NCBI GenBank assembly: GCA_034766995.1
Contig: CM068313.1
Span: forward strand, 23,923,012 to 23,987,011
DNA length: 64,000 bases
Source: Acanthacorydalis orientalis
Lineage: Eukaryota; Arthropoda; Insecta; Megaloptera; Corydalidae
Reading direction: 5' to 3'
A program made the position numbers and the translations under genes. Below are positions 38,551 through 50,967 of the stretch, one piece after another (positions within the stretch are counted from its first letter, which is position 1; the number at the start of each line of letters is the position of its first letter). The notes beneath the pieces were generated by a model, which searched no databases, had not been told where the DNA came from, and worked only from the letters and a program-made list of their open reading frames with translations.

Positions 38551-39599
38551 GTAAAAAAAATTCTACATGGTAATTCAGAATAAACACAGAAATTAAAAGA
38601 GCGCTACGATTTCATACGATTAGAATAAACTCACTTGAACTAATTTAAGATGAAAATAAATTCATATTTATACAAACTTAATTATCTGTAGTTCTTATAG
38701 TTCATTAACATGTATTATTAAACATACCATATGTCGATTTTTTCTTTATATATATATAAATGTACATTTTTGATGAACACATTTTTAATATTCTAAAATA
38801 AATAATTATGAAACTTTTAAGTATCCACTTAGTAATAAATAATTTATAAAGAGAGATTACAAATATAGTAGAATTTTTTCAAAAAATAATGGATTTATGT
38901 CAAAATTTTTATATTTTGTACTCTTAACAGTTTTGGACACACATTCAACGAGCTAGACGTTTTTCATGTATTTATGGACACAGTACATAAAAATTACATT
39001 ACAATTTGTTTTATTTTCTTTTTATAATTTATTCCTAAACTTTTATTTTAAAAGTAATAAAATTGGTTATTATTATATTACAATATACTTATTTACTTTC
39101 ATAATTATTAGATTTAAGTATATACTTTTTTAAAACGTATTCTGCTATGTCAAATAGTTTTGATTTACTAAAGCACATATAATGAAAATATATATTTTTT
39201 TGTATCTACTATTTTAATCTTATTCTTAAAAAACGGTTTTAGGGTTTTTTACTTACAAAGGATGAAAAAGGGATCTTCTATTTTATATAATGTAGTGCAA
39301 AAAGGAACATATGTGTTACCTATGTATTTATAGCTATGAACATCAAAATTAGAGATGTATATTAAAATAAAATAAAAGTTAGTGGACTTACGCACGAATA
39401 TTGTATATAACTCTTTAAAGATAACGAGAATTAGTTATTGGCGAATAGAAAACAATCCGTATTTTATCATTACAATTTTCGACCGCATGTGGTACGGAAG
39501 ATAATACAAAAACTGAGAGTTTATCTGGGAAATATTGTTTTATCCGCAATATTCTCCCGATATTGTGCGGTCGAACTCTCGTTGTTTTTAGATTAATAA

Positions 39600-39636
39600 C
39601 AAAATTCCTTAAATAGAATTCAAAATTCCTTAAATA
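39600..39636 (+). repeat. 21-bp tandem duplication
   Basis: CAAAATTCCTTAAATA at 39600-39615 and again at 39621-39636, identical. Confidence 0.85.
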
Positions 39637-39904
39637 TGTTCAAGATATCCAGGAGATCGTTACATCAGGGACGATTTTTTGGAAATAGAATTAACAAATT
39701 TCCAATGAATATTAAAGAGTCTTAAGTAATAACGAAAATAACAAAGAAGATTAAATTTTAAATGTAATAATAAGAAAAATCACATAACATGAAAAAACTT
39801 CTTATGAGCATTAAGTCAAGGTGCGATACGCGAAAGAAAAAGTTAGTTTGTATAGTATTTTTTCACTTGCAATTGAATATTTCACAATTGTAAGCACACA
39901 TGAA

Positions 39905-39908
<4 letters not shown>

Positions 39909-39960
<52 letters not shown>
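39909..39960. repeat. (AT)26 array
   Basis: Perfect array. Confidence 0.98.
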
Positions 39961-39963
<3 letters not shown>

Positions 39964-40059
39964 TAATAACGAAAATGTCAAATTTCACTAGTACATTAAA
40001 GTACTACCGAAAAATAGGCGTATTATTCCGCTGATAACATTATTTTAATGAAAATATTT

Positions 40060-40345
40060 TTATATCCGCCCGTCTCGTGTATCGGATGTATTTTCACATT
40101 TTAAATCTGTACGCCTTTGCGAATCGGCTTAACGTCAATCCGGACAGTGATTGAGTCGACGTCGCCGAGCGGAATCCTTCTCAACGCTTGCATTGTTTTT
40201 AGCCAAGCGAACAACGTCGGTAGACGTGGCCGCACGTTCCATCGACCGAGACCGGTATCATCCCGTTTGGTCCCGTCGATTATTTACTCACCTACGCACA
40301 AAAACATACGTACAAAAACACGTACACAATGACAAACGTTTACAC
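40060..40345. other. GC-richest island of the middle region
   Basis: About half G+C with many CpG (GAGTCGACGTCGCCGAGCGG, GGCCGCACGTTCC). Two overlapping plus-strand frames share it and neither is recognised. A strong minus-strand donor-like GTGAGT lies at its edge (40286-40291). Confidence 0.3.
40282..40325 (-). promoter_or_regulatory. Possible splice donor or recursive site
   Basis: Minus strand reads GTATGTTTTTGTGCGTAG then GTGAGTAAAT, with the junction between 40292 and 40291. GTGAGT is a strong donor, but the upstream tract is GT-rich and may only be decayed (GT)n. Confidence 0.2.
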
Positions 40346-40422
40346 TGACGATTTATATACATTTTATATTACAAAATAACAACGATATATTGATATTTAA
40401 ACATTAATAACAACAATGTTGA

Positions 40423-40423
40423 C

Positions 40424-40476
<53 letters not shown>

Positions 40477-40478
40477 CA
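40423..40478. repeat. (CATA)4(CA)13(TA)4 compound
   Basis: The longest CA run in the window. Confidence 0.97.
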
Positions 40479-40681
40479 CAAGCTATATGTAGATATAAAG
40501 ATTGTGATTAATTTTTATGATTGTTAAATTCTACTGTTTTCGTTTCTTTAACATTTTGTCAATATTCTACTACATCTTTAGAGCCTTAAACTCGAACATA
40601 TGTTTACAAGAGTCATTTATTAAGTGTTGCCTATTGAAAAAATAGTGTTATCATAATAAATTTCGTACGATATTAGTATAT

Positions 40682-40683
<2 letters not shown>

Positions 40684-40740
<57 letters not shown>
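40684..40740. repeat. (TA)28 array
   Basis: Perfect array. Confidence 0.98.
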
Positions 40741-40744
<4 letters not shown>

Positions 40745-41535
40745 TGGATTTTATTTTTTCCAAAAAGGTATAATACATTTAAAGTTGAAGCTTGGTGTCA
40801 ATATGTGGAAATCTATTAAAATTACGAATTGCGGTAGAATTTAAACTGTATGATATCATTAATAGACACCAATTACAAAGACAATTTAACACTTATTCAA
40901 CAAATATAGGCATATAAATGAATTTACAGGCATGCATATAGAAAAACCACATGAAATCACATTTTAAAAGATCACATCATATATTACTTTAAATTAAATG
41001 TTTATTTCTTCATGAAGACTAAATATCTAATACCAGGATATATCTAATATAAATATCTATTATTAAGTGGACGAATCCAAAAGAACACTAAAAATGATAC
41101 AAGTGAACATGATGAAAAATGATACAAATGGACAAAAAAAGAAAAAAAACGAAAATGATATCATATATCAAGAAAACATGGCATAATACCAATTTATTTA
41201 ATACTTTCTTCTATACTGAGTTAAGAAAATATTCTGTTTAAACTGAAAATTAATTTTATAAAATGTCTAAATATAATATTTTTTACTTACAGTTAAATTA
41301 CTTAAAAATTTCAATTTATTCCCATTAAACTATAAGCGTTGTTCAATATAATAGAATATAAAAGAATATTCAAATATCTTTTTATTAAAACTCAAAATAA
41401 AAACAAAATAGTATACGGGGAAGGTATATAAAAATCATATATACATATATATATTAAGTATACAATCATGGTGAATTGCGATTTAAATAGTGATAAAAAT
41501 ACAACTTACTGCTTTATTCTATAACACGAAAAATT

Positions 41536-41580
41536 AGTTCCACTTACCTGAAACAAAAATAAAAATAAATGAATAAGTTA
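41536..41580 (-). promoter_or_regulatory. Candidate recursive splice site (best match)
   Basis: Minus strand has TTTATTTTTATTTTTGTTTCAG immediately followed by GTAAGTGG, with the junction between 41548 and 41547. It combines an uninterrupted T-rich tract, CAG and a near-perfect GTAAGT donor. No open reading frame with coding character surrounds it, so an ordinary exon boundary on both sides is unlikely. Confidence 0.55.
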
Positions 41581-41809
41581 TATGAATGTATTGTGTTAAA
41601 AAATATGTCCTTACACCCTTTATGCCCTTACAACGAGTATTTAGCAATAAAATAATCATGAAATATTATTTGTGTCGCACTTATACATTTATTGCATTAT
41701 TTACTTTGTAACTAATGCAAATAATTTACAAATTAACAATTATGAAAATAAGCTAGTCATCTAATATTTTTATTAAACTTACAAGTCTTAAAACGACGTT
41801 TGTTAAAAT

Positions 41810-41960
41810 GTCTCCACCATATGTTTTATATCTAAAATGGTTTTTGTGCGGCCACAGGCTATTGTCAATGAAGTTAACCAAACGGTTCCTTAAGATTAAG
41901 ATCAAATACAAGAACATGTGCAATACTAATCAAGTATAACTGGGGTTTGTATCTGTGTGG
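41810..41960. other. Small complex island near the best splice signal
   Basis: Includes GTGCGGCCACAGGC and AACCAAACGGTTCC. It lies about 270 bp upstream (minus strand) of the recursive-site candidate at 41547. Confidence 0.2.
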
Positions 41961-43344
41961 TGTATAAAAAATAACCAATTGTATAGTTCTTGAAATCACA
42001 CATGTTATCACAATGTTAGCTAAATAAAAATACAAAATATTTTAATCATATAAATTAAAAAAAAAACTAAAACAATATCTGATAATCATTTTTGATATTT
42101 TTCGTATATGTAAACATTTAATAATAAATTAAAATTATGGAAAAACGCAAAAAATCATTCTTCTCATTATATTATTTAATGAAATAAACAAATATCTAGG
42201 TTTTTAATCAATTATTTTTGTTTTCTTTATAAAATTAAACAGTTTATTTGTTTCCCATACAATTTGTATAAGATTTCTGAGTCTGTGAATGCTCTGTTTT
42301 TTTGATTTCTGTAACATCTCTTTTATAAAGTAATTATTTCTTTTTTTAATACTTGGAATTTTATTAACATTTAACTTCAATTGCATAAATTTTCGTAATA
42401 GTTTGTTTATAAATAATATAGAATATAAACCAATCTTTTTTACATAACACATGTATTTTAATGTTATTAAAATTGAAGCTTATTTATAATAATAATCACT
42501 CGTTTATTATTATAGAAGACAAACTTAAATAAAAAAAAATTAAAAAGGCAGACGTTGTATTTTGAAAATGTTAAAGTTGTATAAAATTAAAAATACAACT
42601 TTTATTCATATTCTGATTTTTTTGAGAATGTTTAAATTTCTTTCCGAATTAATCAATTATCAAAATCCTTTTTAACAGAATTTTTTTTCGTTAGTATAAT
42701 TAAATAGTAAACCTTATTGATAATTTTACTTTTCATTTTTATTAACAATGATTATTAGTTAATAAATAAATACGTGTTGAATTCAATCATAGAAAATAAA
42801 ATTATTGCTTATATAATAGAAAAAATATATATTGATTATTTATATTTTTTATTTTCTTTAACGTTCTCTTGAAATTGTTGTCAATTTTTAACTATTTTAG
42901 TAGAACTTGAATTTAATTAAATTTCAATTCAAAATTTACTCAAATAATTTTAATCATTCTTGTATGAACTTTTTCTTGTTTACAATTTAAATACTGTAAC
43001 ACACGTTTTTCATACACAAATAAGTTTACGATTTTATCGCTTTAGGGTTTATTGAACATAATTATTTTTTTCCTGCAAAAAAAGAAATAAGAAATAATTA
43101 CTATAAAAGTTGAATGACTAATCAACACAAATCTTTTCACTTCAACAGTATTCAAAGACAATAAAATGGATAATTTTAGCAATCTTTCTTCAATAAAATG
43201 TTAACAGTGGAAATCACCTTGTTTGAAGAAATAAATGAATGTACTTTCAAATCGATTCTATAATTCAATTATTTGTTATCGCATTGAGTAATTTATGCTG
43301 TATTATAAATATATAACGATGATAACAAAATATCTTTATATACA

Positions 43345-43375
43345 AGACAATTACCTGAAATATCCAATATTTAAT
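43345..43375 (-). promoter_or_regulatory. Possible recursive or alternative splice site
   Basis: Minus strand reads TTGGATATTTCAG then GTAATTG, with the junction between 43355 and 43354. The tract is weak. A textbook acceptor on the same strand (TTTCTTATTTCTTTTTTTGCAG, ending at 43073) lies 280 bp downstream. Confidence 0.2.
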
Positions 43376-43388
43376 TTAGTTTGATAGA

Positions 43389-43390
<2 letters not shown>

Positions 43391-43453
<63 letters not shown>
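43391..43453. repeat. (AT)26(GT)6 compound
   Basis: AT to 43442, then GTGTGTGTGT. Confidence 0.97.
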
Positions 43454-43454
<1 letters not shown>

Positions 43455-44038
43455 ATGCATATATGTAAATATTGGTGAGTGATAAAATAAATTATATTAT
43501 AAAATGAATAACATTCTAGTTTCCATAAATGGTTTAACAATTCTTTTTTTACGACTTGAAGAAAGGATACGAATATCTTGAAATAAATCAAATTGTTTTA
43601 TAGTGAATAATAATAATAAATTTAAAATATAGTTTTAATGTTACAAGATTGAGCAAAACCTATATATTGTTTCAAAAAATAAATTATACTTTTATTGATT
43701 TTATGGTTTTAAAAAATATAATTTAATATATTCAACACAATAATTACATAACGCATAGTGGTTTTATGCAAATTTTGGTTTACAAATAATTTATTTCGAA
43801 AATTATAATTAATACTTAATAGCGTATGAAAAAATTAATGAAATAATTGTTAATCGAAGAATTAATATATAATTTTATTTAAGTAGTATATTAAGTTACA
43901 TTATATGACCTTTTTGCAGGCAACTAAAGGTACATAGTTTTAAATTATTTTATTTGAAATTAAATGTGCCAAGATTGGAATATTAATTATATTTTAATTT
44001 TTATGACCCACTAATTTTCAATTCAGTCATGAAAAATA

Positions 44039-44043
<5 letters not shown>

Positions 44044-44103
<60 letters not shown>
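44044..44103. repeat. (TA)30 array
   Basis: Perfect array. Confidence 0.98.
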
Positions 44104-44107
<4 letters not shown>

Positions 44108-44199
44108 CTTATAAATTAAAAAAAAACAATGTGTTTATTGAAATACGAGCATAGCAATGACATATTACTTACACATAAATTTTGTCACATAAATTTTTA

Positions 44200-44490
44200 T
44201 TCGAACAAAGGTTTATGTAACAAATTTCCACATTTACGTCGACAAGTATACAACACAGTTGAAAGGAGGACGACAATCGGTGACAATATTGACCGAACAG
44301 ACTTGTAAAAAAAAAAAGTTAAGCCTGCGATAGAAGAATTTCATTTTGGTATCTTGTTTGCTCTTCCTCTCAACGAAAATGGAGTCAATCAGCTAGATAT
44401 ATCTACAATGTGTTTAACATTTGTTGAATGTTCACTAACAGGAGACGAACAAATATATAGAGTGGATTGAAGTAAGAGCGAGTGGAAAGT
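44200..44490. other. Moderately GC-richer island
   Basis: Contains GGAGGACGACAATCGGTGAC and CTTGTTTGCTCTTCC. No coding frame or known motif. Confidence 0.2.
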
Positions 44491-44932
44491 ACATTTTTCC
44501 TCGAATCACTTTTCGAATTTATTAATTTAGGTTACAGCATTAAAATAGGTGATTTTTTATATTTAGTCAGGTTCGATGTTCAACAAAGATATAAATTGTG
44601 AGATTTGGCGACGTTTTTTTTGTCGATAAAAAATATTATTCTTTCATGTGTTCGAATTGTTAGATGATTTAAGTTTGTACGAGGATATTTCTGTAGAAGA
44701 ATATGAAGAATACTCTTTTAAAAATGCGAAATATTTCTTTTCAAGCGTATTTGCATACTAAAATCAGTTAACACGGTTTATAAAAGCTGACTATTAATGA
44801 TATTTTGAATACCTTGTACAAATATTACATTGATTAGAAAGAAAAATACATAATTTTTATTTTAATAAGAAGAACGGCAAAAAGACTATGCAGTATATGA
44901 ATTTATTACTAATAAAAATATTTTTCTATTGT

Positions 44933-44937
<5 letters not shown>

Positions 44938-44983
<46 letters not shown>
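44938..44983. repeat. (TA)22 array
   Basis: Near-perfect array. Confidence 0.97.
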
Positions 44984-44989
<6 letters not shown>

Positions 44990-45144
44990 AGAGTTTATAA
45001 TTAATAATTTATGTTTATATGTTATTATTTCAATATATACTATAGTGGAAATATATATATATACATGTGCGACATAAATGTTAAATTAATTTACAACCGT
45101 TTTGTATCTTTTCTTGAGTTGTAATAACAAAGCAAACTTTCCAT

Positions 45145-45215
45145 AGGCGTCGAGTGCGGTCGTTGTGGGTAACCGCTTCCCATTTTCCTTGGTCGTGGTT
45201 CGAAGCCTGCGACCA
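45145..45215 (+). repeat. tRNA-like repeat fragment (candidate SINE)
   Basis: The plus strand has a 4-bp D-stem-like GCGG/CCGC with a 13-nt loop (45156-45176) and a perfect B-box-type GGTTCGAAGCC (45197-45207). The anticodon arm is poor and no 7-bp acceptor stem forms, so this is a decayed tRNA-related sequence rather than a gene. The island of higher G+C continues to about 45255 and may be the body of the repeat. Confidence 0.45.
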
Positions 45216-46724
45216 CAAAAACTTCTGACGAACATCCCGTAGGTATGCACTCAAGAAAATGCATTATACTACACGAATAGTATACTACAATTGTTTTAAT
45301 TGCATTTATGTGTTGGTTCATAAGCTCCATGACTCTCATATAGCGATAATTCACTAACATTAAAGGAGTATTATGGCTTTGCTAATTTACAAGTGTCCGT
45401 ATTTAATGTTTATGTGTATTTCCAGGATCGTTTTCGAATGAAATATGACTTTAAAGGACCACACTAATGTTTGTTCATTAGTGTACGCTCTCATATAAAA
45501 TAATTTCCCAGATGTATAATAACGAAAATAATGATTACGCTAAAAAGAGAACTAATTCAATTTTAAAATGTTGTGAAATAGTCTAAATTGATATTTAAAT
45601 TTCGGTATGAAGCTTATATTTCATGGTGTATTAAATGGTATATGTTAAATTAAATAAACAAAAATATTCAAAGAATTATTATTAATTAAAGTTATTACTG
45701 AAAGATTATGCTAAAAAATATATATAAAAACAACAAATTTGATTCAAATTTAATATAGTATATTTACCTTATTTGAAAAAAAATTAACTATTGAGTTTAT
45801 AATTTTATATTTATGATATTATATTTGAATAAATTATAAAATTTAATATTTTAATATAACTTTTATTATTTTTTAGCTATAAAATATGAATATATATATA
45901 CATAAAATAAAATTGTTTGAGATTGCCAAGAAGTTTTGCATAGAAAAATACTGCTTAAATAAGATATTTACTTTGTAAAAAAACACTAAATTTTTTTTTA
46001 AAAAAATTATTACATGTTTTATTTTTTATAAAATAATTATTAATAATTTTTTCGTTTAAAAATTTATACATTAACTCAATCAATATGATGGGTTCAGTGT
46101 AAAGTATTACAATAAGGTTTTTTTTATGTTATAATCGTAAGTCATTAGATAATTGAGTTTTAGATGTGTTAGATAATTTTTTGTAAAGTGTAAAATATTG
46201 TACTAAATACATCAAAGTAACCTAAAATAAATTACTCATTTTTTTAATCATTTATAATAATAACAAAAAATATCTTTGAATAATTGTTTCTACTCAATAC
46301 TAGCCTCCGTCGATTAGGATACAGACGCAATTTAAAAATAAAAAATGAGAAAACGATACTAATTATGTATTCATTTCAAAATATAAGTGAAATAAGAAAA
46401 AAAATACAAATTGAAAGTTTAAGATCTATTTTGGTTAATATTCAAAAAAGAATTAATAGGAATACGTATACAAAATTTGATAGACAATTTTAATATTTAA
46501 TTAATGTTCTTAACATTAAAACCAATTTTATAAAACTAACATTTAATTTTAATTTTAAATTTATTTAAGCACATCTATTTTTTGTATCTATTAAAAAATA
46601 TGAGTCTGTAAAAAAATAAAGAAAAAATTGGGTTTAAAATATTTTACTCAAGTTCTGTTAAAATGCTAAAATTCATCTTTTTACATCTTGCAGTAAAAAT
46701 ACGTACAAATCATTCCTTTATATA

Positions 46725-46727
<3 letters not shown>

Positions 46728-46788
<61 letters not shown>
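46728..46788. repeat. (AT)30 array
   Basis: Perfect array. Confidence 0.98.
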
Positions 46789-46790
<2 letters not shown>

Positions 46791-46889
46791 ATAACTGAAT
46801 AAGAAACAAATAGGAATCATTTTATTATCAAATTTTTCTTAAGTTAATATCAAAACACGGAATACATCCTCTGCTTTTCTTTACTTACA

Positions 46890-46903
46890 CATACACACAA
46901 ACA

Positions 46904-46952
<49 letters not shown>
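46890..46952. repeat. CACA lead-in plus (AT)23
   Basis: ACACATACACACAAACAAAC, then AT from 46907. Confidence 0.96.
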
Positions 46953-46957
<5 letters not shown>

Positions 46958-47104
46958 CTATCCGAAAATTCAGCAATACAACAAATATGCGTATTTATAT
47001 TTTCGTATTCCGTAGAGGATAATTTAAATTGCTGATATTAACTGTTATAGTTTGTTTTTCAACTAAAGTATGCAATAAATATAATATGCAAAACTTTACA
47101 GTTG

Positions 47105-47300
47105 AATCAGAATGAGCAACATTTCAAACGGCAATAAAACGTCACATTTCCGCATCGAATATTCTTGTGACGGGCAAACGACAACACTTTGCCTAATAAA
47201 CAAGTTGTCACCGCCTGTGACATTGGAAAAAATCCCAGAATTGTAGCGTTTCCGTGATATCCGGTCACTGAATTCTAAACACTCGCTGAAAACTTTCTAC
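47105..47300. other. Moderately GC-richer island
   Basis: Contains TTGTGACGGGCAAACGAC and CACCGCCTGTGACATTGG. A short duplication (CTACAATTATGTGAAAA / CAACAATTATGTGAAAA, 47303-47350) follows. Confidence 0.2.
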
Positions 47301-47459
47301 CAACTACAATTATGTGAAAAAGTATCAAAGAACAACAATTATGTGAAAATATTAATTGGTTCTATGGTATTTATACTACTGTATGAAAATAGATGCATAC
47401 AAACGTACACGCAATAAATTACACAGAAATACAATTAAATTTCCCCCTCAATAAGACTT

Positions 47460-47483
47460 TATATATATATATATATATATATT

Positions 47484-47526
<43 letters not shown>
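47460..47526. repeat. Two (AT)n runs
   Basis: Runs joined by TTTAC. Confidence 0.97.
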
Positions 47527-47529
<3 letters not shown>

Positions 47530-48198
47530 CGTACACTTTTTTGTATTTTCATAACATGTTTTTAAAAGCAGTCGTATATTTTTAGAAATCTCAACACATT
47601 CAATGCAATCAGTGTATTTGTGATATAGTTAACAGTAAAATCTTAAACATATAAAAATGCTGGTCACACAACTATTACATTACTAAATACTTGTTTTTAT
47701 AAAACTGCATTGTATTGAATAGAACATTATCGTATTAAAAATATATATAATGAAATATTCAATGCATTTTATGTCAATGCTAAACTGAAATATATGCTTA
47801 ATACTTTATTCTATAAAATGCAATGTGTTTGCATTTCCTCAATATATAGCGTATAATTAACTGTAAATATAGATAATTTTACAATATTTTGTATAAGAAA
47901 TGAAAGTGAACACGAATGTACCAATTAAACTTTAATTTTTAAAGTTTGAATAAAACATATCTGAATAGTTGAATTAGCACTTACATAAAAAAATAAAAAG
48001 GTTATATTCAGAATAATATTTTATATTTAAAATACTTAATATTAATTTTTAGATTAAAATATTAAAAACCATTTAAAATTGAATATAATCTTTTCAATAG
48101 TAAATAGGATTAAAATTAACATTTGATAATACAAAATTATTTGATACAAAAAATAAATATTTTTTAATTCATTATACATACATACATATCAATATATA

Positions 48199-48362
48199 GC
48201 TTTCGTTTCCATTACGAAATTTTTGGAACCAGTGTTAAGCTGTATGTTCACTAATTGACTCTTCGTCAAAAACAAATTTGATATTTCCAATAGTTTCTGT
48301 TACTTTACGGCACAATTTAAACCCATACAACAAACTCGCGAGAATTTGTTTTTTTTTTCGAT
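48199..48362 (-). pseudogene. Mariner transposase N-terminal remnant, start and stop mutated
   Basis: The position equivalent to the start codon is ATC (48360-48362) rather than ATG. The frame then reads EKKKQILASLLYGFKL and on to EHTA, an in-frame TAA where copy 1 has CAA-type Gln, then HWFQKFRNGNES. The retained blocks match the N-terminal DNA-binding half of cecropia-type mariner transposases. Loss of start, a stop, and truncation after about 54 codons show long inactivity. Confidence 0.85.
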
Positions 48363-48552
48363 GACTAATTCAAGAGGTTATATCCAACAATAGTAAAGAA
48401 TGAAAACAATAGACATATGCTGAAATCAGTAGTGCTAATTTCATTGTTTACAATGATGTAGCACGTGACTGTAACAAAAGATAAAGGTAACTAGAAAAAT
48501 CGGCACCAAACTTAAAATGATAAAAACCGTAATTATTTTTGCACCAACCTAA
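48199..48552 (-). mobile_element. Mariner-like element, 5' fragment (copy 2)
   Basis: Second copy of the element at 9324-9657, same orientation. The minus strand starts TTAGGTTGGTGCAAAAATAA then TTACGGTTTTT, beside a TA at 48553-48554. The leader aligns throughout with copy 1 (shared words include GTTGGATAT, ATGTCTATTGTTTTCATTC and GATTTTTCTAGTTACC). It extends about 15-20 bp further into the transposase than copy 1 (FRNGNES) before breaking into TATATA/TATG simple sequence. The 3' part and second inverted repeat are missing. Confidence 0.9.
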
Positions 48553-48819
48553 TATATTAACTTATATTGAATTTACTATCATAATAATTATGATGGATAA
48601 CAATCGTATCTAATAAGAAGAGTTAACATAACAGACTTTCATAAAAAAATATTCACAAATGTGTACATTTCCTCAGACTGCTTAATTAAATCAAATAAAC
48701 ATTATCTGTAACAAGGAAAGAGATTTCTCTCGAACAGAGCTAAAAGTAATAACTATTATCTCATTTTCGATCATGATTTCATCATTAGAAGTACGATGAT
48801 AAACATACACGTATAGATA

Positions 48820-49150
48820 CATAAACACGTTCTTCGTGAGACTCAAGTTGTCGGATCTCTCCAAAGCGAATAACCCTAAAAGCTCATTTCTCTAACTGTG
48901 TAGTGGTCGGAGTTAGTGAAGGGTTGCTGCTTGTGTCGAATGCGGAAAGACGGGTGCAGTGGTGACGGAGAATAAGTATGAGAAGGACGAGAGCTTTCAT
49001 CGTAGTGTTGAGTGGAAACGAGCCCCGAGGGTACATGCAAAGTGACGTCGACATCAAGTGAACATTTCACTACTAGAACTACACCATTTTATTTGTGGAG
49101 AGGTCTCATGGTCTATTTTGTCTCATTGAAGAAAAAGTCTTTTTACACTA
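48820..49150. other. GC-richer island with CRE-like site
   Basis: Purine-rich plus strand (AGGGTTGCTGCTTG, GGAAAGACGGGTGCAGTGG) and GTGACGTCGAC near 49040, which contains a full TGACGTC. Short frames on both strands are unrecognised. Confidence 0.3.
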
Positions 49151-49421
49151 ATAAGTTTCTCACTTCTACGTGTTCAGATATAGATATACAAAAATCGTAA
49201 ATGCTCGCATGTATATGCATTTAATATGTTCTTAGTGCATGACATTATCTATCTACTTTTATCAATAAAAAATTGATTAATTTTTTGTCTTTATTATCAT
49301 TAGAAACTTTAAGACCAGACATCAATTTGTGCAGATGCTGTTATATACTTAAATTTGGTATTCGCTACTTATGTAAATTTTTAATTATTTCAGGACAAAT
49401 ACTTTTGATGAACACATATAC

Positions 49422-49424
<3 letters not shown>

Positions 49425-49472
<48 letters not shown>
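49425..49472. repeat. (AT)24 array
   Basis: Perfect array. Confidence 0.97.
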
Positions 49473-49480
<8 letters not shown>

Positions 49481-49554
49481 TATTCAATATATTTCCTATT
49501 AAATTAAATATTATGAAATTAAAATTATAATCATATTTTCCAAATATTTACACA

Positions 49555-49558
<4 letters not shown>

Positions 49559-49606
<48 letters not shown>
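49559..49606. repeat. (TA)24 array
   Basis: Perfect array. Confidence 0.97.
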
Positions 49607-49607
<1 letters not shown>

Positions 49608-50050
49608 GGTATAAATTGATAATGACTAGAATAAAAGTGATCTATTATTTACTTATAGTCAATTTGTATCCATGTAAGGCAAATATCTAATTGTAAATAT
49701 GTAGTTACGAAAAAATTATCAAGATATCTCATAAACTGAAATATAAAACGTTGAAAATATTTTTTTTTGAAACTAATAAATCAACCTGTAATTTATAAAT
49801 GTATAAGACGAAAAATAACATAATGCAGTAACTTGAACATCTCTTATCAGTTACAACATATTTAAAACATAATTGGGAAAAATAAATTATACATTTTTAA
49901 TATAAAAAATAGTTTCTTTCATATATATAATTGTGAATGAAAATTAGAAGTATTTTCAAATTAAATTTAAATTAATAAGTCATGAAGTCTAGAAAAAATA
50001 TATTTTGTCATTTAAAAAAAACATCATTTTAAAATCCAACTAATAAACAA

Positions 50051-50085
50051 CTAAGTCTTACCTAAAAACATTACTGTTAATTTTC
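50051..50085 (-). promoter_or_regulatory. Candidate recursive splice site (weaker tract)
   Basis: Minus strand reads AATGTTTTTAG then GTAAGAC, with the junction between 50062 and 50061. The donor half is good. The pyrimidine tract is short and the upstream sequence is purine-mixed. Confidence 0.3.
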
Positions 50086-50283
50086 CTATTGTTTATATTG
50101 GTTGACGAATTAATGAAGCCAAATATTTTCTACTTTTAGTACAAATATATAGAATTTCATTAATATAATTTTTAAAATAACTTTTAATGTAATTTGAGTG
50201 GTAATAGCACTATAAAACAGTTCTATTTTCTTTGTTAAAAATATTTTTCTTGAAAAGAAAAAGGAACATTTATCTCAAACAAC

Positions 50284-50303
50284 ACACACACATACTTATA
50301 TAC

Positions 50304-50376
<73 letters not shown>
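50284..50376. repeat. (CA)n lead-in plus (AT)32
   Basis: ACACACACACATACTTATATAC, then AT from 50312. Confidence 0.97.
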
Positions 50377-50379
<3 letters not shown>

Positions 50380-50888
50380 TTGTGACTATACATGTATATT
50401 TTTAGCAGACTTTTTATCTTTTATAAGTTACGTAAAAGAAAAATAATATAAAAATATTTGATTATTCAAAATATACACTTGTCTAAATTTGTATTCAAAT
50501 GATTATTGCTTAATTTAAAGTTCACTGTAAATATTGTATAATATTTTATTTTAATTTCTAAAAAACAGTTATGACGTTCTTTGAATATATTAGCAAAATT
50601 ATGTTTGTTAGTAAGTAATGTTTTAAAAAAAAAACCTAAACACTATTACGTCGAGTGTTATTTTTATCATATCTTTCTACACATTTTAATTTGAGAAAAT
50701 AATTATTACCATTATTGTTATATAACCATTTGCATAATTTTATGTTCTTCACATATAAAATTAAATTGTTCACAAAATAAACTTTTAAACATAAGCATCT
50801 CTTTATTTTTTATGCTTCATGAAACTATTTTATATCATAAATATTACATTATTTAATATATGTACATATATGTTATCTAATTGGTAAA

Positions 50889-50891
<3 letters not shown>

Positions 50892-50948
<57 letters not shown>

Positions 50949-50967
50949 AGAGAGAGAGAGAGAGAGA
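50892..50967. repeat. (AT)27(GA)10 compound
   Basis: AT to 50946, then AGAGAGAGAGAGAGAGAGAG. Confidence 0.98.

Noticed and set aside
40117..40348. Two overlapping plus-strand frames as a gene
   Set aside because: Both frames share one GC-richer island, neither matches a family, and higher G+C alone lengthens open frames.
43900..43935. Plus-strand micro-exon after CCTTTTTGCAG
   Set aside because: It would be a 10-nt exon (GCAACTAAAG) before GTACAT, with no supporting partner sites. Likely chance.
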